A DNA stretch of 64,000 nucleotides. It comes from JBNKFV01 sp050290265. Lineage in GTDB: Bacteria; Pseudomonadota; Gammaproteobacteria; Pseudomonadales; Cellvibrionaceae. This document shows positions 17,122 to 26,654 of this stretch, piece by piece. Made by a program: the position numbers and the translations under genes. The notes under the pieces were generated by a model, which ran no database searches, was not told where the DNA came from, and saw nothing but the letters and a program-made list of their open reading frames with translations. The first letter of the stretch is position 1, and each line of letters starts with the position of its first letter. The stretch is taken from assembly GCA_050290265.1 (NCBI GenBank), contig JBNKHI010000008.1, positions 1 to 64,000 on the forward strand. Reading direction: 5' to 3'.

Positions 17122-17502
17122 ATGTCTTCCTCACTACCGACAAAGATCAAATTACACAAGCAAAAGAAGCAGCTGGAACTGGTTTTTGGCACGCAGAGCT
17201 ATGTTCTCGATGCAGAATTTCTGCGCGTACTTTCACCCTCTGCCGAAGTACGTGGACACGGCCCAGGCCAAGCTGTATTACAGCATGGAAAAAAAGGCGT
17301 AGGCATTGAGCGAATAGCAGCTGCCGGCAACTATGCGCTCCAAATCTATTTTGACGACGGTCATCATTCAGGCATATACACCTGGGATTATCTCCACGAG
17401 CTTTGTCTCAAGGAAACGACCCTTTGGAATCAGTACCTCGCGGAATTACACGCAGCGGGTAAAACCAGAGAAGCAAATGCGCAAGTATTAAACTTTAAGT
17501 AA
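17122..17502 (+). CDS. DUF971 (gamma-butyrobetaine hydroxylase-like N-terminal domain) protein
   Basis: Small 126-residue protein of the DUF971 family, which resembles the N-terminal domain of gamma-butyrobetaine dioxygenase and the eukaryotic protein TMLHE, without the oxygenase part. Seen here: LVFGTQSYVLDAEFLRVLSPSAEVRGHG and DDGHHSGIYTWDYLHELC. Many gammaproteobacteria carry it immediately after hslU, as here. Relatives are implicated in iron-sulfur or metal-related functions, but the role is not firmly established. Confidence 0.88.
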   Translation: MSSSLPTKIKLHKQKKQLELVFGTQSYVLDAEFLRVLSPSAEVRGHGPGQAVLQHGKKGVGIERIAAAGNYALQIYFDDGHHSGIYTWDYLHELCLKETTLWNQYLAELHAAGKTREANAQVLNFK

Positions 17503-17624
17503 CAAAGAGCTGAGTAAAATGGCAACAATACACGGGGCCAGACAAACGGTTGTTACCTCAGCGTAAAACCCCTTACTTAGTGACTCTTCAAGAAAAAAGC
17601 TTTAGCCATCACCGGGATATTACT

Positions 17625-18818
17625 TTGAAAAAACCGAATTTAATCATATTGGCATTTCAAGGCGTACTATTCGCTGTTGCGACAATATTGGCAGGCTGCG
17701 GGCCTTCTGCTGAGCCGCCAGCCCCACCACCGCCCAGTGTCAGTGTACTGCTGGTCAAGGAGCGCACTGTCGCCGAACGCAATCAATATATTGGTCGAAC
17801 ATCTGCTTTTCGGAGTGTAGACATCAAAGCCCGTGTTGAAGGCCTGATTCTAAAACGCAGCTTTACCGAAGGCGATGCCGTTGAAGAAGGACAATTATTG
17901 TTTCAACTAGACGACTCAGCCTACAAGGCTGCCTATGCGCGTGCAGAAGCCAATCTTAAAGCCAGTGAAGCTGCACTCATAAATGCCGAGCGCGCACTCA
18001 AACGTGGGCAGGATTTGTTGCCTCAAGGCTATATCAGTCAATCTGACATGGATAATCTGCTGAGCACCCGACAACAAGCAGATGCCACACACAGCGCCAA
18101 CCTCGCTGCTCTCGAAAGCGCTCGTATTGACCTTGACCACACGTTAATCCGCGCACCATTTAGCGGCAAAATTAGTAAAGCGCGCTATAGCGAAGGCAAC
18201 CTGGTCAACTCAACCAGTGAGTCACTGGCAACACTGATTCAAGATGATCCTATTTATGCGAACTTTCAAATTACCGAAAAGCGCTATATCGACTTTAATC
18301 AACAAAACACGGTTGATACCGACCCTAACGAGTACTATACCACCACAATGAACCTACCAAACGGGACGGACTACCCTATTCAGGGTCGTATTAATTACAC
18401 CGCAACAGAAGGTGATTCCAACACCGGAACCATTGATATACGGGCTGAATTCCCCAATCCAGACGGCTTAATCAAGCCGGGGCTTTACGTTACCGTCACT
18501 AACGAAGCTCGCAAAACCGAGCAATTACCACTGATACCACAATACGCGGTGCAGGAAAGCCAACTCGGAAAATTTGTTTTAGTGGTTAATGATGACAACA
18601 CGATTGGTCAGCGCGTTATTACAACGGGCGATCGCTATGGTGCTTTTTGGGTAGTAAAAGAGGGCTTGCAACCGGGCGAACTGATTATTGTCGAAGGACT
18701 GCAAAAAGTGCGTATAGGGCAAGCCGTCAACCCCGTCATGAAAGTCGTAGATTTTGACACCGGCACCCTCTCATCCATGGCTGCTACCGCTGCGCTACCA
18801 ACCGATCCCACGCCCTAG
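17625..18818 (+). CDS. RND efflux periplasmic adaptor (membrane fusion lipoprotein)
   Basis: HlyD/AcrA-type adaptor that bridges an inner-membrane RND pump to an outer-membrane channel. The TTG at 17625 is preferred because it opens a lipoprotein signal peptide ending in ILAGC (Cys near residue 25). Upstream codons are hydrophilic and unlike a signal. A Pro-rich linker is followed by the biotinyl-lipoyl half motif (VDIKARVEGLI), an alpha-hairpin with Ala-rich coiled coil (about residues 105-165), and IRAPFSGKIS and beta-barrel segments. The pump gene lies 44 bases downstream. Confidence 0.93.
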   Translation: MKKPNLIILAFQGVLFAVATILAGCGPSAEPPAPPPPSVSVLLVKERTVAERNQYIGRTSAFRSVDIKARVEGLILKRSFTEGDAVEEGQLLFQLDDSAYKAAYARAEANLKASEAALINAERALKRGQDLLPQGYISQSDMDNLLSTRQQADATHSANLAALESARIDLDHTLIRAPFSGKISKARYSEGNLVNSTSESLATLIQDDPIYANFQITEKRYIDFNQQNTVDTDPNEYYTTTMNLPNGTDYPIQGRINYTATEGDSNTGTIDIRAEFPNPDGLIKPGLYVTVTNEARKTEQLPLIPQYAVQESQLGKFVLVVNDDNTIGQRVITTGDRYGAFWVVKEGLQPGELIIVEGLQKVRIGQAVNPVMKVVDFDTGTLSSMAATAALPTDPTP

Positions 18819-18862
18819 CGTGCGCGTTTTGTCTCACCCCCAGTTAAAAACAGGAATTCGGG

Positions 18863-21800
18863 ATGTTTAGCGAGTTTTTTATTGCCCGCCCTAAATTTGC
18901 CATCGTGGTATCTATCGTTATGTGCCTAGCCGGGCTGCTCGCTCTGGGAGCACTGCCCGTCAATATGTACCCACAAATAGCCCCCCCACAGGTGCAAGTC
19001 TCTGCCGTTTATCCCGGAGCCAGTGCGCTAGTTGTTGAAGAAGCTATTCTGCGACCGCTGGAAGAAGCGATTAATGGTGTAGAAGGTATGGATTACCTAT
19101 CTTCAAGTGCCAGTAATAGCGGCTCTGCCAGTATAACGGTCACCTTTGAAGGTGGTTATGATCCGGACCTCGCGCAAATCAATGTACAAAACCGTGTTTC
19201 AGCTGCCCAGGCCAAACTCCCGCAAGACGTTTTAGCGCACGGCGTCCAGGTTACCAAGCAGTCTTCCACCATGCTGCTGGGCATCAACCTTATCAGCCAG
19301 AACAATCAATTCGATAATCTTTTTTTGAGTAACTATGCAGCGAACCATATCACCGAATCCCTGAGTCGCGTCCAGGGTGTTGCCAGCACCCGAATTTTAG
19401 GCGAACGCAAATACAGTATGCGCATTTGGCTCAACCCGAATCGCATGTCTGCATTGCAAGTGACAGTGAGTGACGTTAGCACTGCACTGCGTGAACAGAA
19501 TGTCATCATAGCAGCGGGCAAGATAGGCCAGAGCCCTTCCCTGCCTGATCAACAATTTGAATACAGTATTAAAACTAACGGCAGACTTTCATCTCCTGAA
19601 CAGTTCGAAGACATGATTATCCGCGCAGATAAAAGCGGCTCTTTTGTGCGGCTGAGGGATATAGCGCGGGTGGAAATGGGCGCTGAAAACTATGACCGCA
19701 TGGCTATTGTTGATGATCAACCAACGGTTTTTATTGCGGCTTATCAATTGTCTGATGCCAACGCACTGGATACCGCCAAAGCGATTAAGGCACAAATGGC
19801 GGAATTGGCAAAAGACTTCCCCGATGGTCTTACTTACGCCATTCACTACGACACGACCACGTTTATAGAACGCTCTATTGATGAAGTCATCAGCACCTTA
19901 TGGCAAGCTGTGGTACTGGTTGTGCTCGTTGTCTTTCTCTTTTTGCAAAACTGGCGCGCCACGCTGATTCCCGCCATTACCATTCCGGTATCACTGGTGA
20001 CATCGTTTGCGGCACTTCACTTTATGGGTTACAGCATCAACACCATTACTTTGTTTGGCCTCGTTCTGGCCATTGGTATTGTTGTTGACGACGCAATCGT
20101 AGTGATTGAAAACGTCGAACGACTCATCAGTAAAGAAGGCCTTGAACCACTTGCAGCCACTAAACAGGCTATGCGCGAAGTTAGCAGCCCGATTATCAGC
20201 ACAACACTGGTACTGTTAGCCGTTTTTATCCCGGTGTCTTTTATGCCGGGAACTACTGGCAAAATTTATCAACAATTCTCCATTACCATTGTGGTTGCGG
20301 TGGTTATTTCATCGATCAACGCTCTGACGTTAAGCCCGGCCCTCTGTGCCTTGCTCCTGAAAAAAGACAATCTCAAACACGTTGCGTTTTTGCGCCCGAT
20401 CGAACGAGGCATAGAGAAACTGACGGGTGCTTATGGCGATGCCATGGGCACAATTTTGCGCCGCGGCACACTGGTCTGCACACTATTTTCTATCGCTATT
20501 CTCAGTACCGGCTGGATTGCATCAAAAACGCCCAGCGATTTTATCCCGAATGAAGATCAAGGGTTGATTATTCTCAACGCCCAACTACCTGATGCAGCTT
20601 CACTGAATCGAACCACCGAGGCAATGCAAGACCTTTCAGACATTATCATGGCTGATCCCGATGTTGCCCATTTTGTCCGTATTGCCGGATTCAGCATTAT
20701 GTCGGGCATAAGCTCCAACAGCGGATTTGGTGTAATTATTTTGCGCGACTGGGCAGAACGGACCGACCCTGCTTCGCAATTCAACACCGTTATTGGCCGT
20801 TTGCAGGGTAAGCTTTGGGCCTATCCTGAAGCATCTGCAATGATATTCCCGGCTCCTGCAATTCCGGGACTTTCAGGCAATGGGGGCTTCGAATTTCAGG
20901 TACAAGACAAGCTTGGGCATTCACCGCAAGAACTGTCGCAAGTAGTGAATGGTTTAATATTCCAAGCAAACCAAAACCCAGCCCTACAAAGAGTATTTAC
21001 CACCTACCGAGCTAATGTGCCGCAATACTTGCTGGAAGTTAATCGCGACAAGGCAAAAGCATTGGGTATCTCTTTGAATGATATTTTCGACTCCCTGCAA
21101 GCTCAGCTTGGATCACTCTACATCAATGACTTCAGCAAATTTAACCGCACCTACCAGGTAGTCATTCAAGCCGAAGCCGAATTTCGATCTGATGCCGATG
21201 ACTTGCAACATATGTATGTTCGCAACATTCGCCAGGAGATGGTGCCGCTATCGACGCTAGCCCAGCTCATCCCCACTCTGGGACCAATTTCTCTGGAGCA
21301 CTTCAATATGTTTCGCAGTGCGAAAGTCTCCGGCCAGGCTTCGCCAGGGTTTAGCTCTGGCGCTGGCATAGAGGCAATGGAACAGCTGGCCGCGAATCTA
21401 CCAGAAGGTTATGGATTTGAATGGTCTGGACAAGCCGCGCAACAAATTCAGTCTGACGCGATCACCAAAATGATCTTCGCTATCGCCTTAATATTTGTTT
21501 ACCTGTTTCTGGTTGCGCAATACGAAAGCTGGTCGCTGCCTTTTGTGGTCATGTCCAGCGTGCCACTAGCACTGCTGGGTGCTTATCTGGGCATTAACAG
21601 CATTTCCGAGATAAACAACAATGTTTACGCGCAAGTGGGTTTAATTTTGCTGATGGGACTGTCAGCGAAGACCGCCATATTGATTGTTGAATTTGCCATA
21701 CAGCAACGTAAAGACGGCGCCACTATTTTTCAGTCCGCGCTCACGGCCGCCAAATTACGCTATCGACCGGTACTCATGACTGCACTGTCCTTTGTACTCG

Positions 21801-21988
21801 GTGTGTTACCGTTGGTTTTCAGCAGCGGTCCTGGAGCTATGAGCAGAATATCGGTGGGGATCACCGTATTGGGCGGCATGCTGATTACAACGATTCTGGC
21901 TCCATTACTGGTGCCATGGTTTTATCTCGCTGTACAATCCCTGCGCGAACGGTTTCACCAATTCTTTGACCGCAACAAGACAGGCTAA
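18863..21988 (+). CDS. RND multidrug efflux transporter (HAE1 family)
   Basis: Proton-driven inner-membrane exporter of 1041 residues with twelve membrane segments and two large periplasmic loops. The N-terminus is MFSEFFIARPKFAIVVS. The proton-relay aspartates are in GIVVDDAIVVIENVER near residue 407. A relay lysine lies in LLMGLSAKTAILIVEF near residue 935. It pairs with the adaptor upstream. No outer-membrane factor gene adjoins, so a TolC-type channel from elsewhere is presumably used. The stop is 2 bases from dgkA. Confidence 0.96.
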   Translation: MFSEFFIARPKFAIVVSIVMCLAGLLALGALPVNMYPQIAPPQVQVSAVYPGASALVVEEAILRPLEEAINGVEGMDYLSSSASNSGSASITVTFEGGYDPDLAQINVQNRVSAAQAKLPQDVLAHGVQVTKQSSTMLLGINLISQNNQFDNLFLSNYAANHITESLSRVQGVASTRILGERKYSMRIWLNPNRMSALQVTVSDVSTALREQNVIIAAGKIGQSPSLPDQQFEYSIKTNGRLSSPEQFEDMIIRADKSGSFVRLRDIARVEMGAENYDRMAIVDDQPTVFIAAYQLSDANALDTAKAIKAQMAELAKDFPDGLTYAIHYDTTTFIERSIDEVISTLWQAVVLVVLVVFLFLQNWRATLIPAITIPVSLVTSFAALHFMGYSINTITLFGLVLAIGIVVDDAIVVIENVERLISKEGLEPLAATKQAMREVSSPIISTTLVLLAVFIPVSFMPGTTGKIYQQFSITIVVAVVISSINALTLSPALCALLLKKDNLKHVAFLRPIERGIEKLTGAYGDAMGTILRRGTLVCTLFSIAILSTGWIASKTPSDFIPNEDQGLIILNAQLPDAASLNRTTEAMQDLSDIIMADPDVAHFVRIAGFSIMSGISSNSGFGVIILRDWAERTDPASQFNTVIGRLQGKLWAYPEASAMIFPAPAIPGLSGNGGFEFQVQDKLGHSPQELSQVVNGLIFQANQNPALQRVFTTYRANVPQYLLEVNRDKAKALGISLNDIFDSLQAQLGSLYINDFSKFNRTYQVVIQAEAEFRSDADDLQHMYVRNIRQEMVPLSTLAQLIPTLGPISLEHFNMFRSAKVSGQASPGFSSGAGIEAMEQLAANLPEGYGFEWSGQAAQQIQSDAITKMIFAIALIFVYLFLVAQYESWSLPFVVMSSVPLALLGAYLGINSISEINNNVYAQVGLILLMGLSAKTAILIVEFAIQQRKDGATIFQSALTAAKLRYRPVLMTALSFVLGVLPLVFSSGPGAMSRISVGITVLGGMLITTILAPLLVPWFYLAVQSLRERFHQFFDRNKTG

Positions 21989-21990
21989 CT

Positions 21991-22383
21991 ATGACTGAGA
22001 ACAACACCGTTTATGGTGACAAAACGCCACTCAATCCCCTTCGACGTTTTTGGAATGCATCTCGCTATTCAATGAAGGGGATTAAAAACTCATACCGCTT
22101 TGAACAAGCATTCAGGTTAGAAGTCTACGCACTGATAGCTGCTGTTCCGCTAGCCTTGTATCTGGGGGACTCAGGCCTTGAGCGACTCATGCTGATTGCC
22201 AGCGTGGTACTGGTATTAATTGTTGAACTACTCAACACCGGCGTTGAAATGGTTGTCGACCGCATTGGCCTGGAACACCACGAACTGTCTGGTCGAGCCA
22301 AAGACGCAGGTTCAGCCGCTGTATTCATCAGCATCTTGTTAAGCATCAGTGTTTGGATCACCGTTCTCAGTGGCGCACTGTAA
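21991..22383 (+). CDS. dgkA: Diacylglycerol kinase
   Basis: Small trimeric inner-membrane kinase that returns diacylglycerol to phosphatidate. Three membrane helices are visible. The conserved motifs are VELLNTGVEMVVDRI (about residues 71-85) and GRAKDAGSAAV (about 98-108). At 130 residues it has normal length. It starts 2 bases after the RND gene, so the two are probably cotranscribed, an unusual partnership. Confidence 0.96.
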   Translation: MTENNTVYGDKTPLNPLRRFWNASRYSMKGIKNSYRFEQAFRLEVYALIAAVPLALYLGDSGLERLMLIASVVLVLIVELLNTGVEMVVDRIGLEHHELSGRAKDAGSAAVFISILLSISVWITVLSGAL

Positions 22384-22470
22384 GCGCAACGCGGATCGGC
22401 AACCCAGCAGGTGGCAGACTTGTGGGCGGCATGTACAATAGCATCATTCTAATCCGTACCGGGACAAATC

Positions 22471-23220
22471 ATGAGCGTTGAGAAAACTACTCACTTTGGC
22501 TTTGAGCAAGTCAAAACTGAAGAAAAAGCAGGCCGCGTTGCCAGTGTTTTTCATTCTGTGGCCGCTAAATATGACCTTATGAATGACCTTATGTCCGGGG
22601 GCGTGCACCGCTTATGGAAGCGTTTCACCATTGAGGTTTCAGGTGTTCGCACTGGCAATAAAGTGTTGGATATTGCTGGCGGCACGGGGGATCTTAGCTA
22701 TAAGTTTGCCCGTCTCGTTGGCCCCGAAGGTCTGGTCGTATTGGCAGATATTAATGACTCAATGCTCAAAGTAGGCCGCGACAAGCTCACCGATAGAGGT
22801 ATTGCCGGGAACATTCAATATACCCAGGCCGCTGCTCAGTACCTGCCATTTCCCGACAACTATTTTGACTGTATTACCATTGCCTTTGGCTTGCGTAACG
22901 TCACCGACAAAGACCTAGCGCTGCAATCAATGCTGCGCGTACTGAAACCCGGCGGCCGCCTTCTGGTATTAGAGTTTTCCAAGCCCACACACGATATTTT
23001 GGGTAAGGTTTATGACCAGTATTCGTTCAAGCTACTTCCCGTAATGGGCAAACTGATCGCTAACGATGCCGATAGTTACCGCTACCTTGCAGAATCCATT
23101 CGCATGCACCCGGATCAGGAAACACTGAAACAAATGATGACTGCTGCGGGTTTTGCCGAAACCAAATACTACAATATGACCGGCGGTGTGGTGGCCCTGC
23201 ACAAAGGGATCAAACCCTAA
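22471..23220 (+). CDS. ubiE: Ubiquinone/menaquinone C-methyltransferase
   Basis: SAM-dependent methyltransferase of ubiquinone synthesis. Motif I VLDIAGGTGDLS lies near residue 66, and AFGLRNVTDKDLAL and LKPGGRLLVLEFSKP follow. Length is 249 residues. Its stop overlaps the ubiJ start by one base (TAATG). It begins the quinone-histidine-Tat gene run. Confidence 0.98.
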   Translation: MSVEKTTHFGFEQVKTEEKAGRVASVFHSVAAKYDLMNDLMSGGVHRLWKRFTIEVSGVRTGNKVLDIAGGTGDLSYKFARLVGPEGLVVLADINDSMLKVGRDKLTDRGIAGNIQYTQAAAQYLPFPDNYFDCITIAFGLRNVTDKDLALQSMLRVLKPGGRLLVLEFSKPTHDILGKVYDQYSFKLLPVMGKLIANDADSYRYLAESIRMHPDQETLKQMMTAAGFAETKYYNMTGGVVALHKGIKP

Positions 23221-23876
23221 TGGACCCCAGCATTAGCACCGCTTTTACCGCTGCACTGGAAGGCCTATGTAATCGGGCGCTAGCCTACGACCCCTGCAGC
23301 CAGCAGGCGCTGCGAAAGCTGTGCGGCAAAGTGCTCGCGATTGAAGCCAGTGCGCCGGCGCTAACGTTCTTTATAACCGCAGACGCCAACGGCAAACTTG
23401 CACTCATGAGTCATTACCAAGGCGCTGTTACAACGCGAATCCAAGGTCAGCTGACGCACCTATTAAGCATGGCATTTAGCCCGGAAAGTACCAGCCTGAG
23501 TCAACGCAGTATCCAGGTGATCGGATCCACGGGCTTACTGGTCGACCTACAGAATATTTTAAAAAACCTGGACATTGATTGGGAAGATGCTCTCAACCAG
23601 CACATCGGCGACATCGCTGGCCACCCCATCGCCAATAGCCTGCGGCAAGCCGGTTTTTTTCTAAAACAGCGTACACAAACAGTTAAAAGACTGAGCGCCG
23701 AATATATACAAGAAGAACTAAAACTGGTGCCCAGCAAACCGGAATTAGAAGATTATTATCGTCAAGTGGATGAACTTCGCCTTGCCAGTGACCGCGCTCA
23801 AGCCAGGCTACAACAGTTGCAGCAAAGACTTCACACCACCCCTCCACCCAATTCTGGTCAGTCCTCAGATCAGTAG
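23220..23876 (+). CDS. ubiJ: Ubiquinone biosynthesis accessory factor UbiJ (SCP2 domain)
   Basis: Lipid-binding assembly factor of the Ubi metabolon. An SCP2-like domain covers about residues 15-115. A C-terminal region with HIGDIAGHPIAN and a coiled coil (about 155-205) follows. The position between ubiE and ubiB is diagnostic. Confidence 0.94.
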   Translation: MDPSISTAFTAALEGLCNRALAYDPCSQQALRKLCGKVLAIEASAPALTFFITADANGKLALMSHYQGAVTTRIQGQLTHLLSMAFSPESTSLSQRSIQVIGSTGLLVDLQNILKNLDIDWEDALNQHIGDIAGHPIANSLRQAGFFLKQRTQTVKRLSAEYIQEELKLVPSKPELEDYYRQVDELRLASDRAQARLQQLQQRLHTTPPPNSGQSSDQ

Positions 23877-23890
23877 CAAGGATACTTTCA

Positions 23891-25516
23891 GTGCTCGCGT
23901 TTTTTCGTTTATTGCAAATTCTCCGTATCGTCGCGCGCTACCGACTCGATCAACTGCTACCCGCCAAGCCTTGGTATCTTCGCCCGATCTTTTGGTTAAT
24001 GGCGCTGCGACCACAGTCGCAGCTCGGTCGTGGTGAACGCTTACGCCGAAGCTGCGAAGATTTAGGTCCGGTGTTTATTAAATTTGGCCAACTACTGTCC
24101 ACCCGACCCGATGTTGTTGCCCCAGATATCGTTATGGAGCTGGACCACCTGCAAGACAATGTCACGCCGTTTTCCAGTGATACCGTGGTAACATTAATCG
24201 AAACCTCATTAGGCCAGCCCATCGACCAACTGTTCGCAACGTTTGAGTCAGCCCCACTGGCATCAGCGTCCATTGCACAAGTTCACGCGGCTACACTGCA
24301 CACTGGCGAAGACGTCGTCGTGAAAGTTATTCGCCCAAACCTGGCCGCAACGATCAACCAGGACATTGCATTACTGAGCCTGCTCGCGAAAATTGTCGAA
24401 CGCTTTCTCGCCGACGGTAAACGACTTCGACCTCAGGAGGTTGTTGAAGACTATCGCCATGTCATTTTTGATGAACTGAATCTCCAACGCGAAGCGGCAA
24501 ACGCCTCCCAACTGCGGCGCAATTTTCTAAACTCCAGCATGCTTTATGTGCCAGAGGTCTATTGGGACTTTTGTCGCCGCGATGTGATGGTAATGGAGCG
24601 TATCTACGGTATTCCTGTCACTAATATCGACGAGCTAAAAGCCCAGAATACCAACATGAAGCTGCTCGCGGAGCGTGGAGTGGAGATCTTTTTCACCCAG
24701 GTATTCGAACACAACTTCTTCCATGCTGACATGCATCCGGGCAACATTTTTGTCAGTCGCAAAGAGCCGCAGGCACCACAGTACATCGCCGTTGATATGG
24801 CCATCGTTGGGAGCCTAGACAGAGAAGACCAGTATTATTTAGCGCGCAACCTACTGGCCATGTTTCGCCGTGATTACCGTCAGGTTGCGGAACTTCACGT
24901 ACAAAGTGGCTGGGTTCCCCCAGAAACTCGAATCAGTGATTTTGAAGCTGCTATTCGCAGCGTCTGCGAGCCTATTTTTGAAAAACCACTCAAAGAGATT
25001 TCTTTTGCCCAGGTACTTATCAGCCTGTTTCAAACAGCACGCCGGTTTAATATGGAAATCCAGCCGCAATTGGTTTTGCTGCAGAAAACACTACTCAATA
25101 TTGAAGGTTTGGGGCGCCAGCTGTACCCCGATCTGGATTTATGGACCACAGCTCACCCCTATCTGGAGCGCTGGTTGAAAAACCGTTTTCACCCCCGCAG
25201 TTTATGGGCCCAATTAAAGCGTTATGGGCCCGAGTGGATGGAGCAATTCCCAAACATGCCACAAAAAATGGCTCAGGCACTGGATCAAGTACAAGCTATG
25301 GGTGATCTCGCTCCCGTGCTCACCCGTGCTGCCGCCGGGTTTGGCAATCAAGCTGAACGCCGCCAGCGCTATAAACGCCGTAGTTTAATTGCCATTGCAG
25401 CTATCGGCGGCGCTGTTGCTCTTGCATTTCCCAAGCTGCAGCCCTATTTAACAGGTATTCCCTGGCAAAGCTGGTTTTTGCTGGCAATAGGCGCAACAGC
25501 CTGGGTATTAAGGTAA
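23891..25516 (+). CDS. ubiB: Ubiquinone biosynthesis ATPase/kinase-like protein UbiB
   Basis: ABC1/ADCK-type atypical kinase that supports ubiquinone synthesis at the membrane. The GTG start has an AAGGAT ribosome site. The KxGQ motif FIKFGQLLSTRPDVV lies near residue 63, the invariant Lys near 145 (VVVKVIRPN), and the catalytic loop HADMHPGN near 278-285. The metal-binding motif reads Asp302-Met-Ala instead of the usual Asp-Phe-Gly or Asp-Cys-Gly. Two membrane helices end the protein (about 498-515 and 523-540). The rest is normal, so it is probably functional. Confidence 0.96.
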   Translation: MLAFFRLLQILRIVARYRLDQLLPAKPWYLRPIFWLMALRPQSQLGRGERLRRSCEDLGPVFIKFGQLLSTRPDVVAPDIVMELDHLQDNVTPFSSDTVVTLIETSLGQPIDQLFATFESAPLASASIAQVHAATLHTGEDVVVKVIRPNLAATINQDIALLSLLAKIVERFLADGKRLRPQEVVEDYRHVIFDELNLQREAANASQLRRNFLNSSMLYVPEVYWDFCRRDVMVMERIYGIPVTNIDELKAQNTNMKLLAERGVEIFFTQVFEHNFFHADMHPGNIFVSRKEPQAPQYIAVDMAIVGSLDREDQYYLARNLLAMFRRDYRQVAELHVQSGWVPPETRISDFEAAIRSVCEPIFEKPLKEISFAQVLISLFQTARRFNMEIQPQLVLLQKTLLNIEGLGRQLYPDLDLWTTAHPYLERWLKNRFHPRSLWAQLKRYGPEWMEQFPNMPQKMAQALDQVQAMGDLAPVLTRAAAGFGNQAERRQRYKRRSLIAIAAIGGAVALAFPKLQPYLTGIPWQSWFLLAIGATAWVLR

Positions 25517-25558
25517 ACTAGCGCGCTACATTAATTTCAAAGAGTTACGACCTAAATC

Positions 25559-25960
25559 ATGTCCGACACCACTCTCTCCCCAGCCGCTTTGGCAGCCGTA
25601 AAATGGAACGAGCAAGGCCTTGCTCCCGCCATAGCGCAAGACTACGCCACTGGGCGCATTGTTATGCTGGCCTGGATGAATGCCGAGTCATTGCGTTGCA
25701 CCGCAGAAGAAGGCATAGCCGTCTATTGGTCCCGTTCGCGACAGAAGCTATGGCGCAAAGGAGAATCATCGGGGCATGTGCAAAAAATTCGCGAGATTCG
25801 TCTGGACTGCGACGCTGACGCCATTGTGTTGGTAGTTGAACAAGTGGGCGGCATTGCCTGTCATACAGGCCGGGCATCCTGTTTTTACCAGGTGTTAAAG
25901 GATGGTGAGTGGAAGATTGGCGAACCTGTAATAAAAGATCCCAGCGAGATTTACGCATGA
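25559..25960 (+). CDS. hisI: Phosphoribosyl-AMP cyclohydrolase
   Basis: Third step of histidine synthesis: opens the purine ring of PR-AMP. The zinc motif CDADAD is near residue 84, and the HTGRASCFY region carries further cysteines. RIVMLAWMN and YWSRSRQKLWRKGESSGH are typical. Its stop overlaps the hisE start (ATGA), so the two steps fused in E. coli are separate but coupled here. Confidence 0.97.
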   Translation: MSDTTLSPAALAAVKWNEQGLAPAIAQDYATGRIVMLAWMNAESLRCTAEEGIAVYWSRSRQKLWRKGESSGHVQKIREIRLDCDADAIVLVVEQVGGIACHTGRASCFYQVLKDGEWKIGEPVIKDPSEIYA

Positions 25961-26301
25961 AAAATGATGTCCTCAGCCAGTTAACGGCAATTCTTAAAGA
26001 GCGCAAAGAATCAGCAGACCCAGACTCGTCCTATGTAGCCAGTCTGCACGCTAAGGGTTTAAACAAAATACTGCAAAAAGTCGGTGAAGAGAGTGCGGAA
26101 ACTATCATTGCGGCGAAGGATGCAGCACTCAATGGCGACAACAGCCAGCTAATCTACGAAACTGCAGACTTATGGTTTCATTCGCTGGTGATGCTGTCGC
26201 ATTTAGGTGAAAATGCTGACGCAGTTCTCAACGAACTTGGCCGACGTTTTGGGATGTCCGGCATTGATGAAAAAGCAGCGCGCGACAAAAAAAAGCATTA
26301 A
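25957..26301 (+). CDS. hisE: Phosphoribosyl-ATP pyrophosphatase
   Basis: Second step of histidine synthesis, a MazG-like fold of 114 residues. Conserved motifs are KILQKVGEESAETIIAAK and ETADLWFHSLVML, with the acidic metal-binding residues. The ATG at 25957 overlaps the hisI stop; a frame extending further upstream lies inside hisI and is not used. Confidence 0.96.
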   Translation: MKNDVLSQLTAILKERKESADPDSSYVASLHAKGLNKILQKVGEESAETIIAAKDAALNGDNSQLIYETADLWFHSLVMLSHLGENADAVLNELGRRFGMSGIDEKAARDKKKH

Positions 26302-26358
26302 GTTAAAAGCTGTTCTGAGCAGCCAACAAACAATATGACAAGGTGATGGGAGTTAGTT

Positions 26359-26625
26359 ATGGGTATCGGTGGTATTAGTATTTGGCAATTAGCCATTATT
26401 CTGGTGATCGTGGTCATGTTATTTGGTACCAAACGCCTGCGTGGCTTAGGTGGTGATTTAGGTAGTGCGATTAAAGGCTTCAAGAAAGCGATGTCGGATG
26501 AAAACAGCGACGCAGAAAACAAAGACGAAACCGATCAAGCATCCAAAAAAGTCGAAGACAATTCCAGCACAGCTGAAGCTAGCGTAAAGGTCCCAGAAGC
26601 CGAAAAAACCGGCGAAAAAAAGTAA
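26359..26625 (+). CDS. tatA: Twin-arginine translocase subunit TatA
   Basis: Forms the size-variable pore of the Tat system that exports folded proteins. A membrane helix (about residues 7-22), the FGTKRLRGLGGDLGSAIKGFKKAM hinge and amphipathic helix, and a charged low-complexity tail are present. It is the first gene of tatABC, next to hisE as in Pseudomonas. Confidence 0.96.
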   Translation: MGIGGISIWQLAIILVIVVMLFGTKRLRGLGGDLGSAIKGFKKAMSDENSDAENKDETDQASKKVEDNSSTAEASVKVPEAEKTGEKK

Positions 26626-26654
26626 GTTTACACCTCGAATAACGGTGGTCTGCT

